32,643 bases of DNA from Thiobacillus denitrificans (lineage in GTDB: Bacteria; Pseudomonadota; Gammaproteobacteria; Burkholderiales; Thiobacillaceae). The notes beneath the pieces were generated by a model that saw nothing but the letters and a program-made list of their open reading frames with translations, made no database searches and was not told the origin of the DNA. Made by a program: the position numbers and the translations under genes. The DNA is taken from contig DHHQ01000026.1 of NCBI GenBank assembly GCA_002403375.1, positions 182,232-214,874 of the forward strand, in the 5' to 3' direction. Below are positions 1 through 10,306 of the stretch, in pieces. Each line of letters begins with the position of its first letter. Position 1 is the stretch's first letter.

Positions 1-1
1 T

Positions 2-1717
2 CTAGCCGCGCACCTTGCGGTACGCCTCCAGCAGGCGCCGGTGGATCGCGCTGCCCTCGAAGTCGTCGCCCAGCGTCGTCAGCCCGAAGAAGCGCTCGTC
101 CTGGTTGAACAGCGCGAACGCCTGCTGCAGCGTCTCGCGGCCGTACAGCAGCGCCAGCGCGGGCTCGAAGGGGCCGGGGTCGCCGAGCCGGACGAGGTCG
201 GCGATGCAGCGGTAGACCTTGAGACGCGCTTCGCTGCGCTGGCCGTACTGGGCGATCCAGGTGCAGCCTTCGAGAATGGCGTCGTCGTCGCCGATCGCCA
301 GCGCGAGCAGCAGCTTCAATTCGCCGACGCGCAGGTCGGTCCACGGCGAATCGGCGTCCGGCGCGAGGCCGATCAGCACCGTGACCAGACGGTCGTCGGC
401 GAGCTCGAGTTCGTCGATCAGGTCGAGCAGTTCGGCGCATTCGTCGTCGGTCAGTTCGGGCAGGCGCGCGAGCGCCGGGCGGACAAGGTTGCCGACGCTG
501 TTGTTCTCGAATTCGAGTTCTTCCATTGGGTAGATCTCGGACACGCCGGGTACCAGGATGCGGCAGGCGTAGACGCCGAGATGGGTGAAGTCGGCGACGT
601 AGATGTCGTGGCCCTCGGCGTGCAGGGCATCGACCGACCAGTGGTAATCCTCGTCGGTAGTGGTGCCGAAATTCCAGTCGACGAAATCGAAGTCGGGGGT
701 GTCGCGGAGGAACTGCCAGGAAATCACGCCGCTGGAATCGACGAAGTGGATTTCCAGGTTCTGCGGGTCGGCGATCTCGGCCTGGTCGAAGCCGGGTGCC
801 GGAAAACCTGCCAGCGCATCGAGCGCGCGGCCTTGCAATAGTTCAGTGAGCGCGCGCTCCAGTGCGACCTCGAAGCGCGGGTGCGCGCCAAAGCTGGCGA
901 AGCAGCCCTGGTCCTGCGGGTGCAGGAGCGTGACGTTCATCACCGGATAGCGGCCGCCCAGCGAGGCGTCCTTCACCAGGATGCCGAAGCCGGCGCAGCG
1001 CAACGCGTGGATGCCGGCGGCGATGCGCGGGTAGCGGGCGATCACTTCTTCGGGCACGTCGGGCAGGCATAGGGCGTCGCGGATGATGCGGAACTTGACG
1101 TTGCGCTCGAAGATTTCGGCGAGCGCCTGGGCGCGCGCCTCCTTCAGCGTGTTGCCGGCCGACATGCCGTTGCTGACGTAGAGGTTGCCGATCAGGTTGA
1201 CTGGGAAATACGCGGTTTCGCCGTCGGCGAGCCGCTGGTAGGGGATCGCGCAGATGCCGCGATCGGCGTTGCCGGAGTTCAGGTCGATCAGCTGGTCGGC
1301 ACGCACGGCCTCGTCCGGGTTGTAGAGGGCGTGCAGCGCGGGTGTGAGCAGCCCTTCCGGCCAGGCGTCGTCTTCCCCCAGGGGGAACCAGCGTTCGTCC
1401 GGGTGATGGACGTAGCCGCGGTTGGCGATCGACCGGCCCAGATAGAAATGGGTCCAGAAGTAGTTGGTCGACAGCCGTTCGAAGAATTCGCCCAGCGCGC
1501 TCGCCCGCGCCGCGAGCTCGGAGCCGCCCTTGCCGTTGGTGAACAGCAGCGGGCAGTCGCGGTCGCGGATGTGCACCGACCACACGCCTTCCACCGGGTT
1601 GAGCCAGGAGCGCTCCTCGACGTGGAAGCCGATCGCCTCGAGCTTGGCGTGCAGGGTGGCGATCGACGCCTCGAGCGAGGCGTCCTTGCCGGGGATGAAA
1701 TGTTCGGTGGCGTGCAT
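2..1717 (-). CDS. ycaO: YcaO protein, ribosomal protein S12 methylthiotransferase accessory factor
   Basis: The 571-residue product is collinear with E. coli YcaO as I remember it, from the FIPGKDASLE start through SWLNPVEGVWSVHIRD, GNLYVSNGMSAGNT and FASFGAHP. YcaO enzymes are ATP-dependent and activate amide backbones; the E. coli member supports RimO-dependent beta-methylthiolation of ribosomal protein S12. The two Glu-rich helices expected of the ATP site are visible as ASALGEFFERLS (about 72-83) and LAEIFER. The C-terminal third is a helical, TPR-like extension as in E. coli. I chose the ATG at 1717 because the homologous sequence begins there; an in-frame ATG at 1762 would add 15 unmatched residues. 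A purine-rich AAAAAAGAG lies upstream. The gene is divergent from the TPR gene and has no visible link to the chalcogen cluster. Confidence 0.93.
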   Translation of the reverse strand: MHATEHFIPGKDASLEASIATLHAKLEAIGFHVEERSWLNPVEGVWSVHIRDRDCPLLFTNGKGGSELAARASALGEFFERLSTNYFWTHFYLGRSIANRGYVHHPDERWFPLGEDDAWPEGLLTPALHALYNPDEAVRADQLIDLNSGNADRGICAIPYQRLADGETAYFPVNLIGNLYVSNGMSAGNTLKEARAQALAEIFERNVKFRIIRDALCLPDVPEEVIARYPRIAAGIHALRCAGFGILVKDASLGGRYPVMNVTLLHPQDQGCFASFGAHPRFEVALERALTELLQGRALDALAGFPAPGFDQAEIADPQNLEIHFVDSSGVISWQFLRDTPDFDFVDWNFGTTTDEDYHWSVDALHAEGHDIYVADFTHLGVYACRILVPGVSEIYPMEELEFENNSVGNLVRPALARLPELTDDECAELLDLIDELELADDRLVTVLIGLAPDADSPWTDLRVGELKLLLALAIGDDDAILEGCTWIAQYGQRSEARLKVYRCIADLVRLGDPGPFEPALALLYGRETLQQAFALFNQDERFFGLTTLGDDFEGSAIHRRLLEAYRKVRG

Positions 1718-1773
1718 GGGTGACTCTTTTTTGGACAGCTGACAGCATAAGCCATGCGTCAAGCGCGGCTAGA
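1718..1773. promoter_or_regulatory. Short divergent promoter region between ycaO and the TPR gene
   Basis: Only 56 bp separate the two divergent start codons. On the + strand TAGAAT (about 1769-1774) resembles a -10 box but touches the annotated ATG at 1774, so that gene may be leaderless or start further in (a GTG occurs near 1813). On the - strand a TTGACG -35-like hexamer is present without a convincing -10. The assignment is weak. Confidence 0.3.
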
Positions 1774-2472
1774 ATGTCGTTCTCCCTGGCCCTCGTCCTG
1801 CGCCCCCTGCCCGTGTCCCGCCGTCTTCGCTTGCTGCTGTCGTGCGCCTGCCTGGTGATCGCCGGGCAGGCCGCGGCTGCGGTGGAGACGTTCGGCCTCG
1901 ACGGCGGCCGGGCGGCGCGCGCGCCGGGCGAGTGGGTGAAGCAGGCGCAGGCGCTGGAACGACGCGCCGACTGGGCGGGGCTGCTGGGACACGGACGAAG
2001 CTGGGCGCAGGCCGACGCGCAGAACCCGCTCGCGTGGTTCGTGCAGGGGCGTGCGCTCGGCGAGATGGGGCGGCTGCCGGAGGCGATCGCCGCGTACCGC
2101 GAGAACCTGCGGCTGGCGCCGCGCGACGTGTGGGCCTGGAACAACCTCGGCAATGCCTGGCGCGACAGCGGACGGCCGCGCGAGGCGATGCAGGCGTACC
2201 GCGCAGCGGTCGAGATCGATCCCGACTACCTGCAGGCGTGGAACAACCTCGGCTCGACGTTCTATCTGACGCAAGGCGAGGCGGGGGTGAGCCGGGCGCT
2301 TGCGCGGCTGCAGGCCGCCGATCCGCAGCTGGCGGACGTCTGGCGGCGGCTGGCGGTCGAGTATTCGCTGACGCGCGACCCGCGGATCGCGCGCGAGGCG
2401 GTTCGGGTGCTGCGCGGCATCGACGAGGCCCGGCGGGCGCGCCTGTTCGGCATCCTCTTCGCCGAGGGCTGA
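1774..2472 (+). CDS. Secreted tetratricopeptide-repeat protein
   Basis: This is a 232-residue protein with a basic N-terminus and a hydrophobic signal segment (RLRLLLSCACLVIAG followed by an Ala-rich cleavage region near residue 35). About three TPR units follow, with typical A-W-x-x-L-G and A-I-x-A-Y-R signatures (NPLAWFVQGRALGEMG, AWNNLGNAWRDSGR, AWNNLGSTFYL). TPRs are protein-protein interaction scaffolds; the partner here is unknown. The signal segment places it in the periplasm or on the inner membrane. The start is uncertain: an ATG lies at 1774 and an in-frame GTG near 1813 directly precedes the signal sequence. It converges on the SenB-like gene with only 3 bp between the ends and shows no clear terminator. 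Confidence 0.75.
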   Translation: MSFSLALVLRPLPVSRRLRLLLSCACLVIAGQAAAAVETFGLDGGRAARAPGEWVKQAQALERRADWAGLLGHGRSWAQADAQNPLAWFVQGRALGEMGRLPEAIAAYRENLRLAPRDVWAWNNLGNAWRDSGRPREAMQAYRAAVEIDPDYLQAWNNLGSTFYLTQGEAGVSRALARLQAADPQLADVWRRLAVEYSLTRDPRIAREAVRVLRGIDEARRARLFGILFAEG

Positions 2473-2475
2473 GGC

Positions 2476-3435
2476 TCAGCCCGCGCGCTGCTCGAATTCG
2501 GCCACCGCCTGGCGCAGCCGGCTCGCCTCCTGTTCCGGGCGCATCAGTTCGCGGCGGACGCGGCAGTGCCTGAGCAGGTCGGTGTAGAAGTCGGGGTCGT
2601 TCTCGGCCGCCGCCAGCAGCGCGGCCAGTTGCCGCTCGTCGCCCACCGGAAAATAGCCCGGATAGTCCTCGCCGAGCATGCCGACGTTGCCCGGCATGTG
2701 CGAGGCCAGCACCGGCACGTCGGCGGCGAGCGCCTCGCAGATCACGTTGGCGCCGCCCTCCATCACCGAGCTGATGACCATCAGGTCGGCGCGCGCCAGG
2801 TGCTTCAGCACCGTGCCGTGCGTGACCTGGCCGAGCCAGCGCCAGCGCGGCAGCTTGCGCTGGGCCAGTTCCGCCGTCTCCGTCATGTCGTCGGAGAGGG
2901 CGCCGCCGAGGTGCGTCACCCGGGCCTGCGAGCGCTCGGGCAGGTAGGCCGTCGCCAGCGCCGCGCGGAAGGGGTCCTTTTCCGCGCGCAGATGGCCGAC
3001 CACCAGCACCTCGAAGGTCTGCGCGGGCGAGGGCAGGCGGGGGATGTCCGGCGAGGACTGGTAGATCACCCGGGTGCGCGCGGCCAGGTGCGCCGGCAAT
3101 TCGTCGACCCCGCGGTCCTGCAGGACGATGAGGCGGTGCGCGAGTTCCAGCGCCTGCTGCGCGTCGCGGTCCGCGTGGATGTCGCGGTAGAGGTCGGTCC
3201 CGGTCAGGGTGACGAGCAGCGGGCGCGACGGATCACGCTCGGCGAAGGCGCGGATCGACGCGAAGCTGCGCCGCGCGTGCAGCGCCAGCATCAGGTCGGC
3301 GCCGCGGCCGTCCCATTCGACCTGCACCCGCACCGCATGGCCCGCGTCGCGCAGGAAGCGCGCCCAGCGGGCAGCGGTGTGCCAGTTGCCGTTGCGGTGC
3401 TCGCGACCGTAGGGCGTGATGAGTGCGATGCGCAT
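2476..3435 (-). CDS. senB: SenB-type glycosyltransferase (selenoneine biosynthesis selenosugar synthase family)
   Basis: The 319-residue protein begins MRIALITPYG then NGNWHTAARWARFLRD, and contains LALHARRSFASI, LTGTDLYRDI, VVGHLRAEKDPFRAA, and a C-terminal EGGANVICEAL then GNVGMLGEDYPGYFPVGD. The EGGANVICE segment is the GT-B E-x7-E nucleotide-sugar motif. I recognise this collinear pattern as the TIGR04348/SenB family. In characterised bacteria SenB joins selenophosphate to a UDP-sugar to make a selenosugar for selenoneine. The start at 3435 was chosen over an upstream ATG (3522) because the family signature begins at MRIALI. Its usual partners senA and senC are not in the window, so the pathway role is inferred and another sugar transfer is possible. 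The gene is divergent from the methyltransferase gene. Confidence 0.75.
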   Translation of the reverse strand: MRIALITPYGREHRNGNWHTAARWARFLRDAGHAVRVQVEWDGRGADLMLALHARRSFASIRAFAERDPSRPLLVTLTGTDLYRDIHADRDAQQALELAHRLIVLQDRGVDELPAHLAARTRVIYQSSPDIPRLPSPAQTFEVLVVGHLRAEKDPFRAALATAYLPERSQARVTHLGGALSDDMTETAELAQRKLPRWRWLGQVTHGTVLKHLARADLMVISSVMEGGANVICEALAADVPVLASHMPGNVGMLGEDYPGYFPVGDERQLAALLAAAENDPDFYTDLLRHCRVRRELMRPEQEASRLRQAVAEFEQRAG

Positions 3436-3466
3436 CGTCTGAGTGTAGCGCGCCGAACGAATCGCG

Positions 3467-3472
3467 GATAAT
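3467..3472 (+). promoter_or_regulatory. Candidate -10 element for the SpoU methyltransferase gene
   Basis: GATAAT lies 6 nt before the ATG at 3479. Transcription from it would start at about the A of that ATG, giving a leaderless mRNA, and there is no Shine-Dalgarno sequence in the gap. No good -35 is visible at 17 bp spacing. Confidence 0.35.
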
Positions 3473-3478
3473 CGGCGC

Positions 3479-4258
3479 ATGACCGAAACCGCCATTTCCT
3501 CGCGCGACAATCCCGTCTTCAAGCGGCTGAAGAAGCTCGCCGAGTCCGCGCGCGCGCGGCGCGAGGCGCGGATGACGCTGCTCGACGGCGAGCACCTGCT
3601 GGCCGCCTACCTCGACGCCGGCGGCGCGCCGCACACCCTGGTGCGCGCCGCCTCGTTCGACGCCGGCCGCTTCGCCGGCTGGGCCGCGCGCTGCCCGCAG
3701 GCCAAGGCCATCGTCGTGCCCGATGCGCTGTTCGCCGAGCTGGCACCGGTCGCCACGCCCACCGGCGTGCTCGCCGAGGCCGCCTGGCTCGCGCCGGTGG
3801 CCGGCGACGCCCTCCCGCTCGTCATCGTGCTGGAAGACATCCAGGACCCAGGCAACCTCGGCGCCATGCTGCGCAGCGGCGCCGCGGCGGGGGCGACGCT
3901 CGCGGTGCTGTCGAAGGGCTGCCACGACCCCTGGTCGCCGAAGGCGCTGCGCGGCGGGCAGGGCGCACAGTTCGTGCTGCCGCTGCAGACGGGGGCCGAC
4001 CTGGCGGCGTGGCTGAGCGGCTTTCCCGGCCAGAGCGTCGCGCTCGCGCTGGGCGAGGATGCCGACCTCTACGCGCTCGACCTCGCCGGGCCGCTCGCCC
4101 TGATCGCCGGCAACGAGGGCGCGGGCCTGTCGGACGCGGTGTGCGGCGCGGCGACCCGGCGCGCGCATATCCCGATGGCGGGCCGGGTCGAGTCGCTGAA
4201 TGCCTCGGCGGCGCTGGCGGTGGCGGTGTTCGAGGCGCTGCGACAGCGCCGGCGATAG
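3479..4258 (+). CDS. TrmH/SpoU family RNA 2'-O-ribose methyltransferase
   Basis: The 259-residue SPOUT enzyme has an N-terminal substrate-binding domain (ISSRDNPVFKRLKKL, LLDGEHLL; about 1-105) and a C-terminal SpoU knot domain. The three SpoU motifs are clear: VLEDIQDPGNLGAMLRSG (motif 1, with the catalytic-type N and R), LIAGNEGAGLSD (motif 2) and IPMAGRVESLNASAALAVA (motif 3, knot and S-adenosylmethionine site). Such proteins methylate 2'-OH groups of rRNA or tRNA. The N-terminal domain resembles the RlmB/TsnR class, so 23S rRNA is the likeliest substrate, but the exact nucleotide cannot be read from sequence. It converges on the GGDEF-EAL gene with a 13-bp gap and no evident terminator. 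Confidence 0.88.
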   Translation: MTETAISSRDNPVFKRLKKLAESARARREARMTLLDGEHLLAAYLDAGGAPHTLVRAASFDAGRFAGWAARCPQAKAIVVPDALFAELAPVATPTGVLAEAAWLAPVAGDALPLVIVLEDIQDPGNLGAMLRSGAAAGATLAVLSKGCHDPWSPKALRGGQGAQFVLPLQTGADLAAWLSGFPGQSVALALGEDADLYALDLAGPLALIAGNEGAGLSDAVCGAATRRAHIPMAGRVESLNASAALAVAVFEALRQRRR

Positions 4259-4271
4259 CGCGCGGCGCCGT

Positions 4272-6290
4272 TCAGGCGCGGTCCAATTCCAGCTGCCAGT
4301 CGCGGCCAAGCAGCGCGACGACCTGCTCAGCGGGGGCCGGCCGGCTGACGAGGTGGCCCTGTACGGCCCGGCAGCCGAGCCGGCGCAGCGATTCGAGCTG
4401 TTCAGGGGTTTCCACCCCTTCGGCGACGGTGCCGAGATCGAGCCCCTTGCACAGCGCGAGGATCGCGCTGACCAGCGCTTCGCTGGCCGGCGCGTGCGCG
4501 ATGTCGCGGACGAAATAGCGGTCGATCTTCAGCGCGTCGAACGGGAAGCGCTTGAGGTGGGCGAGCGACGAATAACCGGTGCCGAAATCGTCGACCGCGA
4601 CGGCGATGCCGAGCGACTTCAGCGCCAGGATCCTGTCGACGGCGGCGTCGATGTCCTCCATGAAGATGCCTTCGGTCAGTTCGAGTTGCAGGCAGCGTGG
4701 CGGCAGCCCGGATTGTGTCAGCGCGGCGCTGACGTTCTCGATCAGGTCCTCGTGCCAGAACTCCTGGCCGGACAGGTTGACGGCCAGGACCAGGTCGGCA
4801 AAGCCCGCGGCGTGCCAGCTCGCGGTCTGCCGGCAGGCGGCCAGCAGCAGGGCGCGGCCGACCTCGACGATGCCGCCGGTCTCCTCGAGCAGGCCGAGGA
4901 AGGCCACGGGGCCGAGCAGGCCGCGGGTCGGATGGTTCCAGCGGATCAGCGCCTCGACGCCCTGGATGCGCCCGCTCCGCAGGTCGAGCTGCGGCTGGTA
5001 GTGGAACACGAGCTCGCTCCGCTGCTGCGCGTAGTGGAGGTCGGTCTCGAGCTGCAGCCGCTCGGCGGCGAGGGCGTTCATCGCCGCATCGTAGAGCTGG
5101 AAGCGGTTGCTGCCGGCGTTTTTGGCGTGGTACATCGCGGTGTCGGCGTTTTTCAGCAGGCTGTCGACGTCATGCCCGTCGTTCGGATAGACGCTGATGC
5201 CAATGCTGCAGCTGCAGAAAAGCTCGCGCCCGGCGACCCGGTAGGGCGCATGCATGGCGGCGAGCATCTTTTCGGCAACCTGCAGGATCTGGCTGGCTCG
5301 GGCGACATCGCTGATCACCACGACAAACTCGTCGCCGCCCAGCCGCGCCACGATGTCGCCTGCGCGGGCGGCAGCCCGCAAGCGCATCGCGACGTCGCAA
5401 ATGAGCCGGTCGCCGCTCGCATGGCCAAGCGTGTCGTTGACCCGCTTGAAGCGGTCGAGGTCGATGAACATCACGCCCACCAGGGTGCCGTGGCGTTTGG
5501 CGCGCAGCAGCGCCTGCTCCAGGCGGTCCGTGAACAGCATGCGGTTGGGGAGCCCGGTGAGGGTGTCGTGGATGGCGAGGTGCTCGCGTTCGCGGCTGAC
5601 CCGGTTGGTGTAGCGGAGCACCACGGCGGCAACGAGCAGCCCCACCAGCAGGGCGACGCCGGAGAGAACCAGCATCCAGATGCGCGCCACCCTGTGTGCC
5701 TCGTGCGCCTCCTGGCTGGCCGCGAGGGCGGCCTGCTGGGTTTCCGCGTCGAGCTGCGAGAGTACCGCCATCACGTTGTTCTGTGCCGGGATGGCTTTTC
5801 GGATGACCCGGTCTTCGGCCTCCTTGATGCGGCCGGTGTCGATCAGGTCGACGATCCGTCGCTGGAGCGGCTGCGCCACGGCGATCAGTTGCCGTTGCCG
5901 GGCGATCAGCTCGCTCTCCTGCTCGCTCAGGGGCAGCTTCATGAGCGCCTGCCGCGCAGCGACGTATTCGGACCCTTTTTGGTCGATCTGCATGACCAGT
6001 GCGTCACGTTCGAACGGGTCGTCGATCCGGGTGAGCTCGAACAGGATCAGCGACCGCTCGCGCGCCGCGATCACCATGGCCTTGGTGAGGTTCTGCTTGT
6101 GCATGTGAACGTCGACCACGGTGCGGAGGTTGCTCGTGGTCACTTCCAGTTGCTGCAGGCCGATGGCCGTGACGAACAGGATGAGCAGCAATTGGGTGAC
6201 GAAGCCCGCCAGCAGGGCGAGCTTCCAGGGCGCGTGCCGCGCGATCGGCCGGGTGAGATGGGCTTCGATGAAGCCGGAAGCTGCATGCAT
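4272..6290 (-). CDS. Membrane-bound GGDEF-EAL cyclic-di-GMP enzyme
   Basis: The 672-residue protein has TM helix 1 (about 22-44), a helical periplasmic four-helix-bundle-like sensor (about 50-200), TM helix 2 (about 204-225), a GGDEF domain (about 238-400) and an EAL domain (about 412-665). The diguanylate cyclase motif is intact (RLGGDEF, GGDEF at 318-322), with an RAGD inhibitory-site motif at 309-312. The EAL domain keeps the catalytic set: EAL at 444-450, NLSGQEF, ELTEGIF, VDDFGTGYSS, KIDRYF and AEGVET. Both synthesis and hydrolysis of c-di-GMP are therefore possible. It follows ppsR on the same strand after 78 bp, and an AT-rich TATAGA box about 14 nt before the ATG may be its own promoter. 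The signal sensed is unknown. Confidence 0.93.
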   Translation of the reverse strand: MHAASGFIEAHLTRPIARHAPWKLALLAGFVTQLLLILFVTAIGLQQLEVTTSNLRTVVDVHMHKQNLTKAMVIAARERSLILFELTRIDDPFERDALVMQIDQKGSEYVAARQALMKLPLSEQESELIARQRQLIAVAQPLQRRIVDLIDTGRIKEAEDRVIRKAIPAQNNVMAVLSQLDAETQQAALAASQEAHEAHRVARIWMLVLSGVALLVGLLVAAVVLRYTNRVSREREHLAIHDTLTGLPNRMLFTDRLEQALLRAKRHGTLVGVMFIDLDRFKRVNDTLGHASGDRLICDVAMRLRAAARAGDIVARLGGDEFVVVISDVARASQILQVAEKMLAAMHAPYRVAGRELFCSCSIGISVYPNDGHDVDSLLKNADTAMYHAKNAGSNRFQLYDAAMNALAAERLQLETDLHYAQQRSELVFHYQPQLDLRSGRIQGVEALIRWNHPTRGLLGPVAFLGLLEETGGIVEVGRALLLAACRQTASWHAAGFADLVLAVNLSGQEFWHEDLIENVSAALTQSGLPPRCLQLELTEGIFMEDIDAAVDRILALKSLGIAVAVDDFGTGYSSLAHLKRFPFDALKIDRYFVRDIAHAPASEALVSAILALCKGLDLGTVAEGVETPEQLESLRRLGCRAVQGHLVSRPAPAEQVVALLGRDWQLELDRA

Positions 6291-6368
6291 GGTCTGTCTA
6301 TATTCGGTCTTCAGCGCGCATGACGGCGAATATTCCCGGAAAAAAGCGCAGCCCGCGAGCGGTGCCGC

Positions 6369-7148
6369 CTACGGCCGCGTGCGCAGGCGCGCCGCGATCT
6401 CCTCGACCGACATGCGGGTGGTGTCGAGCGCGACCAGGCCGTGGCGGGCGAACAGCCGCTCGGCGGCGGCGATCTCCTCGCGGCATTGCGCGAGGCTGGC
6501 GTAGCGGCTGTCGGGGTAGCGCGCCTGGCGGATCGCAGCGAGGCGCTCGGGCGACAGCGTCAGCGCCCGCAGCCGCGGCAGGTGGTCGAGCAGCACGGCA
6601 GGCAGCTGGGCCTGCGCCAGGTCGTCCGGGGTGAGCGGATAGTTGGCGGCGCGCAGGCCGTACTGCAGCGCGAGGTAGAGCGCGCTCGGCGTCTTGCCGA
6701 CGCGCGAGACGCCGACCAGGATCAGGTCGGCCTGGCCGAGCCGGCCGGGGTTGAGGCCGTCGTCGAGGTTGAGCGCGAAGTTGACCGCGTCCATGCGCGC
6801 CTCGTAGTCGTTCGCCATGCCGTGGATGCGGCCGCCGGCGGGCGTCGCCGCCTGGCCCAGCGCGGTCTCCACCGGCGGCGCGATGAGCTCGAACACGTCG
6901 AACAGGCTGGCGCCGCTGTCGCGCAGCCGCGCACGCAGCGCGGGGTCGGTCAGCGTCGAGAACACCAGCGCGCCGGGCGTCGCGGCGATCTGCGCGGCGG
7001 CCTCCGCCACTTTGGGCGCGCTGTCGACGAAAGGCAGCGCAATCAGGCTAAACTCGATTGACGGGAACTGCGACAGCACGCTCTTCGCCACCGCCTCGAC
7101 GGTGACGCCGGTGTGGTCTGACACGCAGTAGACGACGCGTTCATTCAT
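6369..7148 (-). CDS. ppsR: Phosphoenolpyruvate synthase regulatory protein (bifunctional kinase/pyrophosphorylase)
   Basis: The 259-residue protein starts MNERVVYCVSDHTGVTVEAV, the hallmark of the DUF299/PPDK-regulatory-protein family, and carries the P-loop GVSRVGKT at 146-153 followed by the family segment SALYLALQYGLRAANYPL. These proteins inactivate PEP synthase by ADP-dependent phosphorylation of a threonine next to the catalytic histidine and reactivate it by phosphate-dependent dephosphorylation. The target, ppsA, is the divergent neighbour. The ATG at 7148 fits the family start; the reading frame continues far upstream only as an antisense shadow of ppsA. The two start codons are just 12 bp apart, so each promoter must lie inside the other gene. 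Confidence 0.95.
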   Translation of the reverse strand: MNERVVYCVSDHTGVTVEAVAKSVLSQFPSIEFSLIALPFVDSAPKVAEAAAQIAATPGALVFSTLTDPALRARLRDSGASLFDVFELIAPPVETALGQAATPAGGRIHGMANDYEARMDAVNFALNLDDGLNPGRLGQADLILVGVSRVGKTPSALYLALQYGLRAANYPLTPDDLAQAQLPAVLLDHLPRLRALTLSPERLAAIRQARYPDSRYASLAQCREEIAAAERLFARHGLVALDTTRMSVEEIAARLRTRP

Positions 7149-7160
7149 GGAGTGCTCTTT

Positions 7161-9509
<2,349 letters not shown>

Positions 9510-9533
9510 TCCGGCGCGCGCAGGGAGGACGCG

Positions 9534-9962
9534 ATGCAGACAACGACGCCGCGGCGCGGAGGCGGGTTCAAGTGGCTGGTCGTGGCGGCGCTGCTGCCGC
9601 CGCTGGTGTTCGCGCTCTATCTCGCCTTCGTCGTCAACTGGTCCTACTCCGACGGCGAGCGCGCCGGCTACCTGCAGAAGTTCTCGCGCAAGGGCTGGAT
9701 CTGCAAGACCTGGGAAGGCGAGCTCGCGATGACCACCGTGCCGGGCGTCGCGCCGGTGCTGTGGCCCTTCACCGTGCGCGACGCGACGATAGCGGCCCAG
9801 CTCAACACCCTGCTCGGCAGGCGCCTGGTGCTGCACTACGAGGAGCATCGCGGCATCCCCACCAACTGCTACGGCGACACCAACCACTTCGTCACCCGGG
9901 TCGAGGTGGTCGAGGATCTCCCGTACGGACCGGGCACGCTCCCGGGCACCGTACGCCCCTGA
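9534..9962 (+). CDS. Small membrane-anchored protein of unknown function
   Basis: The 142-residue protein has one N-terminal hydrophobic segment (about 13-35, WLVVAALLPPLVFALYLAF) and a periplasmic-looking soluble part beginning NWSYSDGERAGYLQKFSRKG and containing WICKTWEGELAM. I have seen this pattern (S-Y-S-D/E-G-x-R-x-G, then K-x-W-x-C-K-T-x-E-G-E-L) in a widespread, functionally uncharacterised family sometimes mislabelled as 6-phosphogluconate dehydrogenase; no catalytic motif supports that label. An AGGGAGGA ribosome-binding site precedes the ATG. It lies 24 bp after ppsA and is probably co-transcribed with it. Confidence 0.75.
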   Translation: MQTTTPRRGGGFKWLVVAALLPPLVFALYLAFVVNWSYSDGERAGYLQKFSRKGWICKTWEGELAMTTVPGVAPVLWPFTVRDATIAAQLNTLLGRRLVLHYEEHRGIPTNCYGDTNHFVTRVEVVEDLPYGPGTLPGTVRP

Positions 9963-9981
9963 GCCGGCCCGCGGCGCCGGC
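9963..9981 (+). terminator. GC-rich stem-loop after the small membrane protein gene
   Basis: GCCGGC, a 7-nt loop and GCCGGC follow the stop codon at once. There is no T-run, so intrinsic termination is uncertain. Confidence 0.25.
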
Positions 9982-10306
9982 CTGAGACGGCTGCGCGGCG
10001 CTACGCCCGCCGCATGACCGGCTGCCCGGCGGCCATCCCCGCCGCCGCGCCCGTCCCGCATCCGCTTTCCCCCTTTGCCCGTTCCGCGCCTGCCGGGGTG
10101 GCCGCCGGCTATGCTGGAGAAGCCGGCGTACGGGCGGCTCCGGCGCCGCGTTGCAAAAGACAGCCGCGCCGAACCGGAAAACCGGCGCCATTGCATTTTT
10201 CATTGGGCGGAAAAAGCAGAAGGAGTGCAAATCCATGTTTTCAAAAGAAAATTCATTGTGGCACGCAATGTGCTTTAAAGCTGGCAACGTATTGCGGAGC
10301 ACTCAG
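9982..10306 (+). other. Intergenic region ahead of the chalcogen cluster
   Basis: This is the longest gene-free stretch in the window. The first half is very GC-rich and the last ~120 bp are AT-rich. It contains TTGCA at 10151-10155 and again at 10191-10195, a CCGG-AAAA-CCGG mini-hairpin near 10174-10185, an unused-looking AAGGAG with an in-frame ATG at 10235, the sigma-54 promoter at 10259-10274, and the GGAG that serves the ATG at 10307. I see no RNA gene or known riboswitch. Confidence 0.6.
10259..10274 (+). promoter_or_regulatory. Sigma-54 (-24/-12) promoter, first copy
   Basis: TGGCACG-caat-GTGCT matches the RpoN consensus TGGCACG-N4-TTGCW with one mismatch and has the obligatory GG-N10-GC spacing (GG at 10260-10261, GC at 10272-10273). 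The expected start site is near 10285, leaving a ~22-nt leader with GGAG at 10296-10299 before the ATG at 10307. An almost identical element lies at 16244-16259. Confidence 0.82.

Noticed and set aside
4200..6323. A 707-residue plus-strand open frame opposite the GGDEF-EAL gene
   Set aside because: The minus-strand frame has complete GGDEF and EAL catalytic motifs; the plus-strand translation has none and repeats antisense composition.
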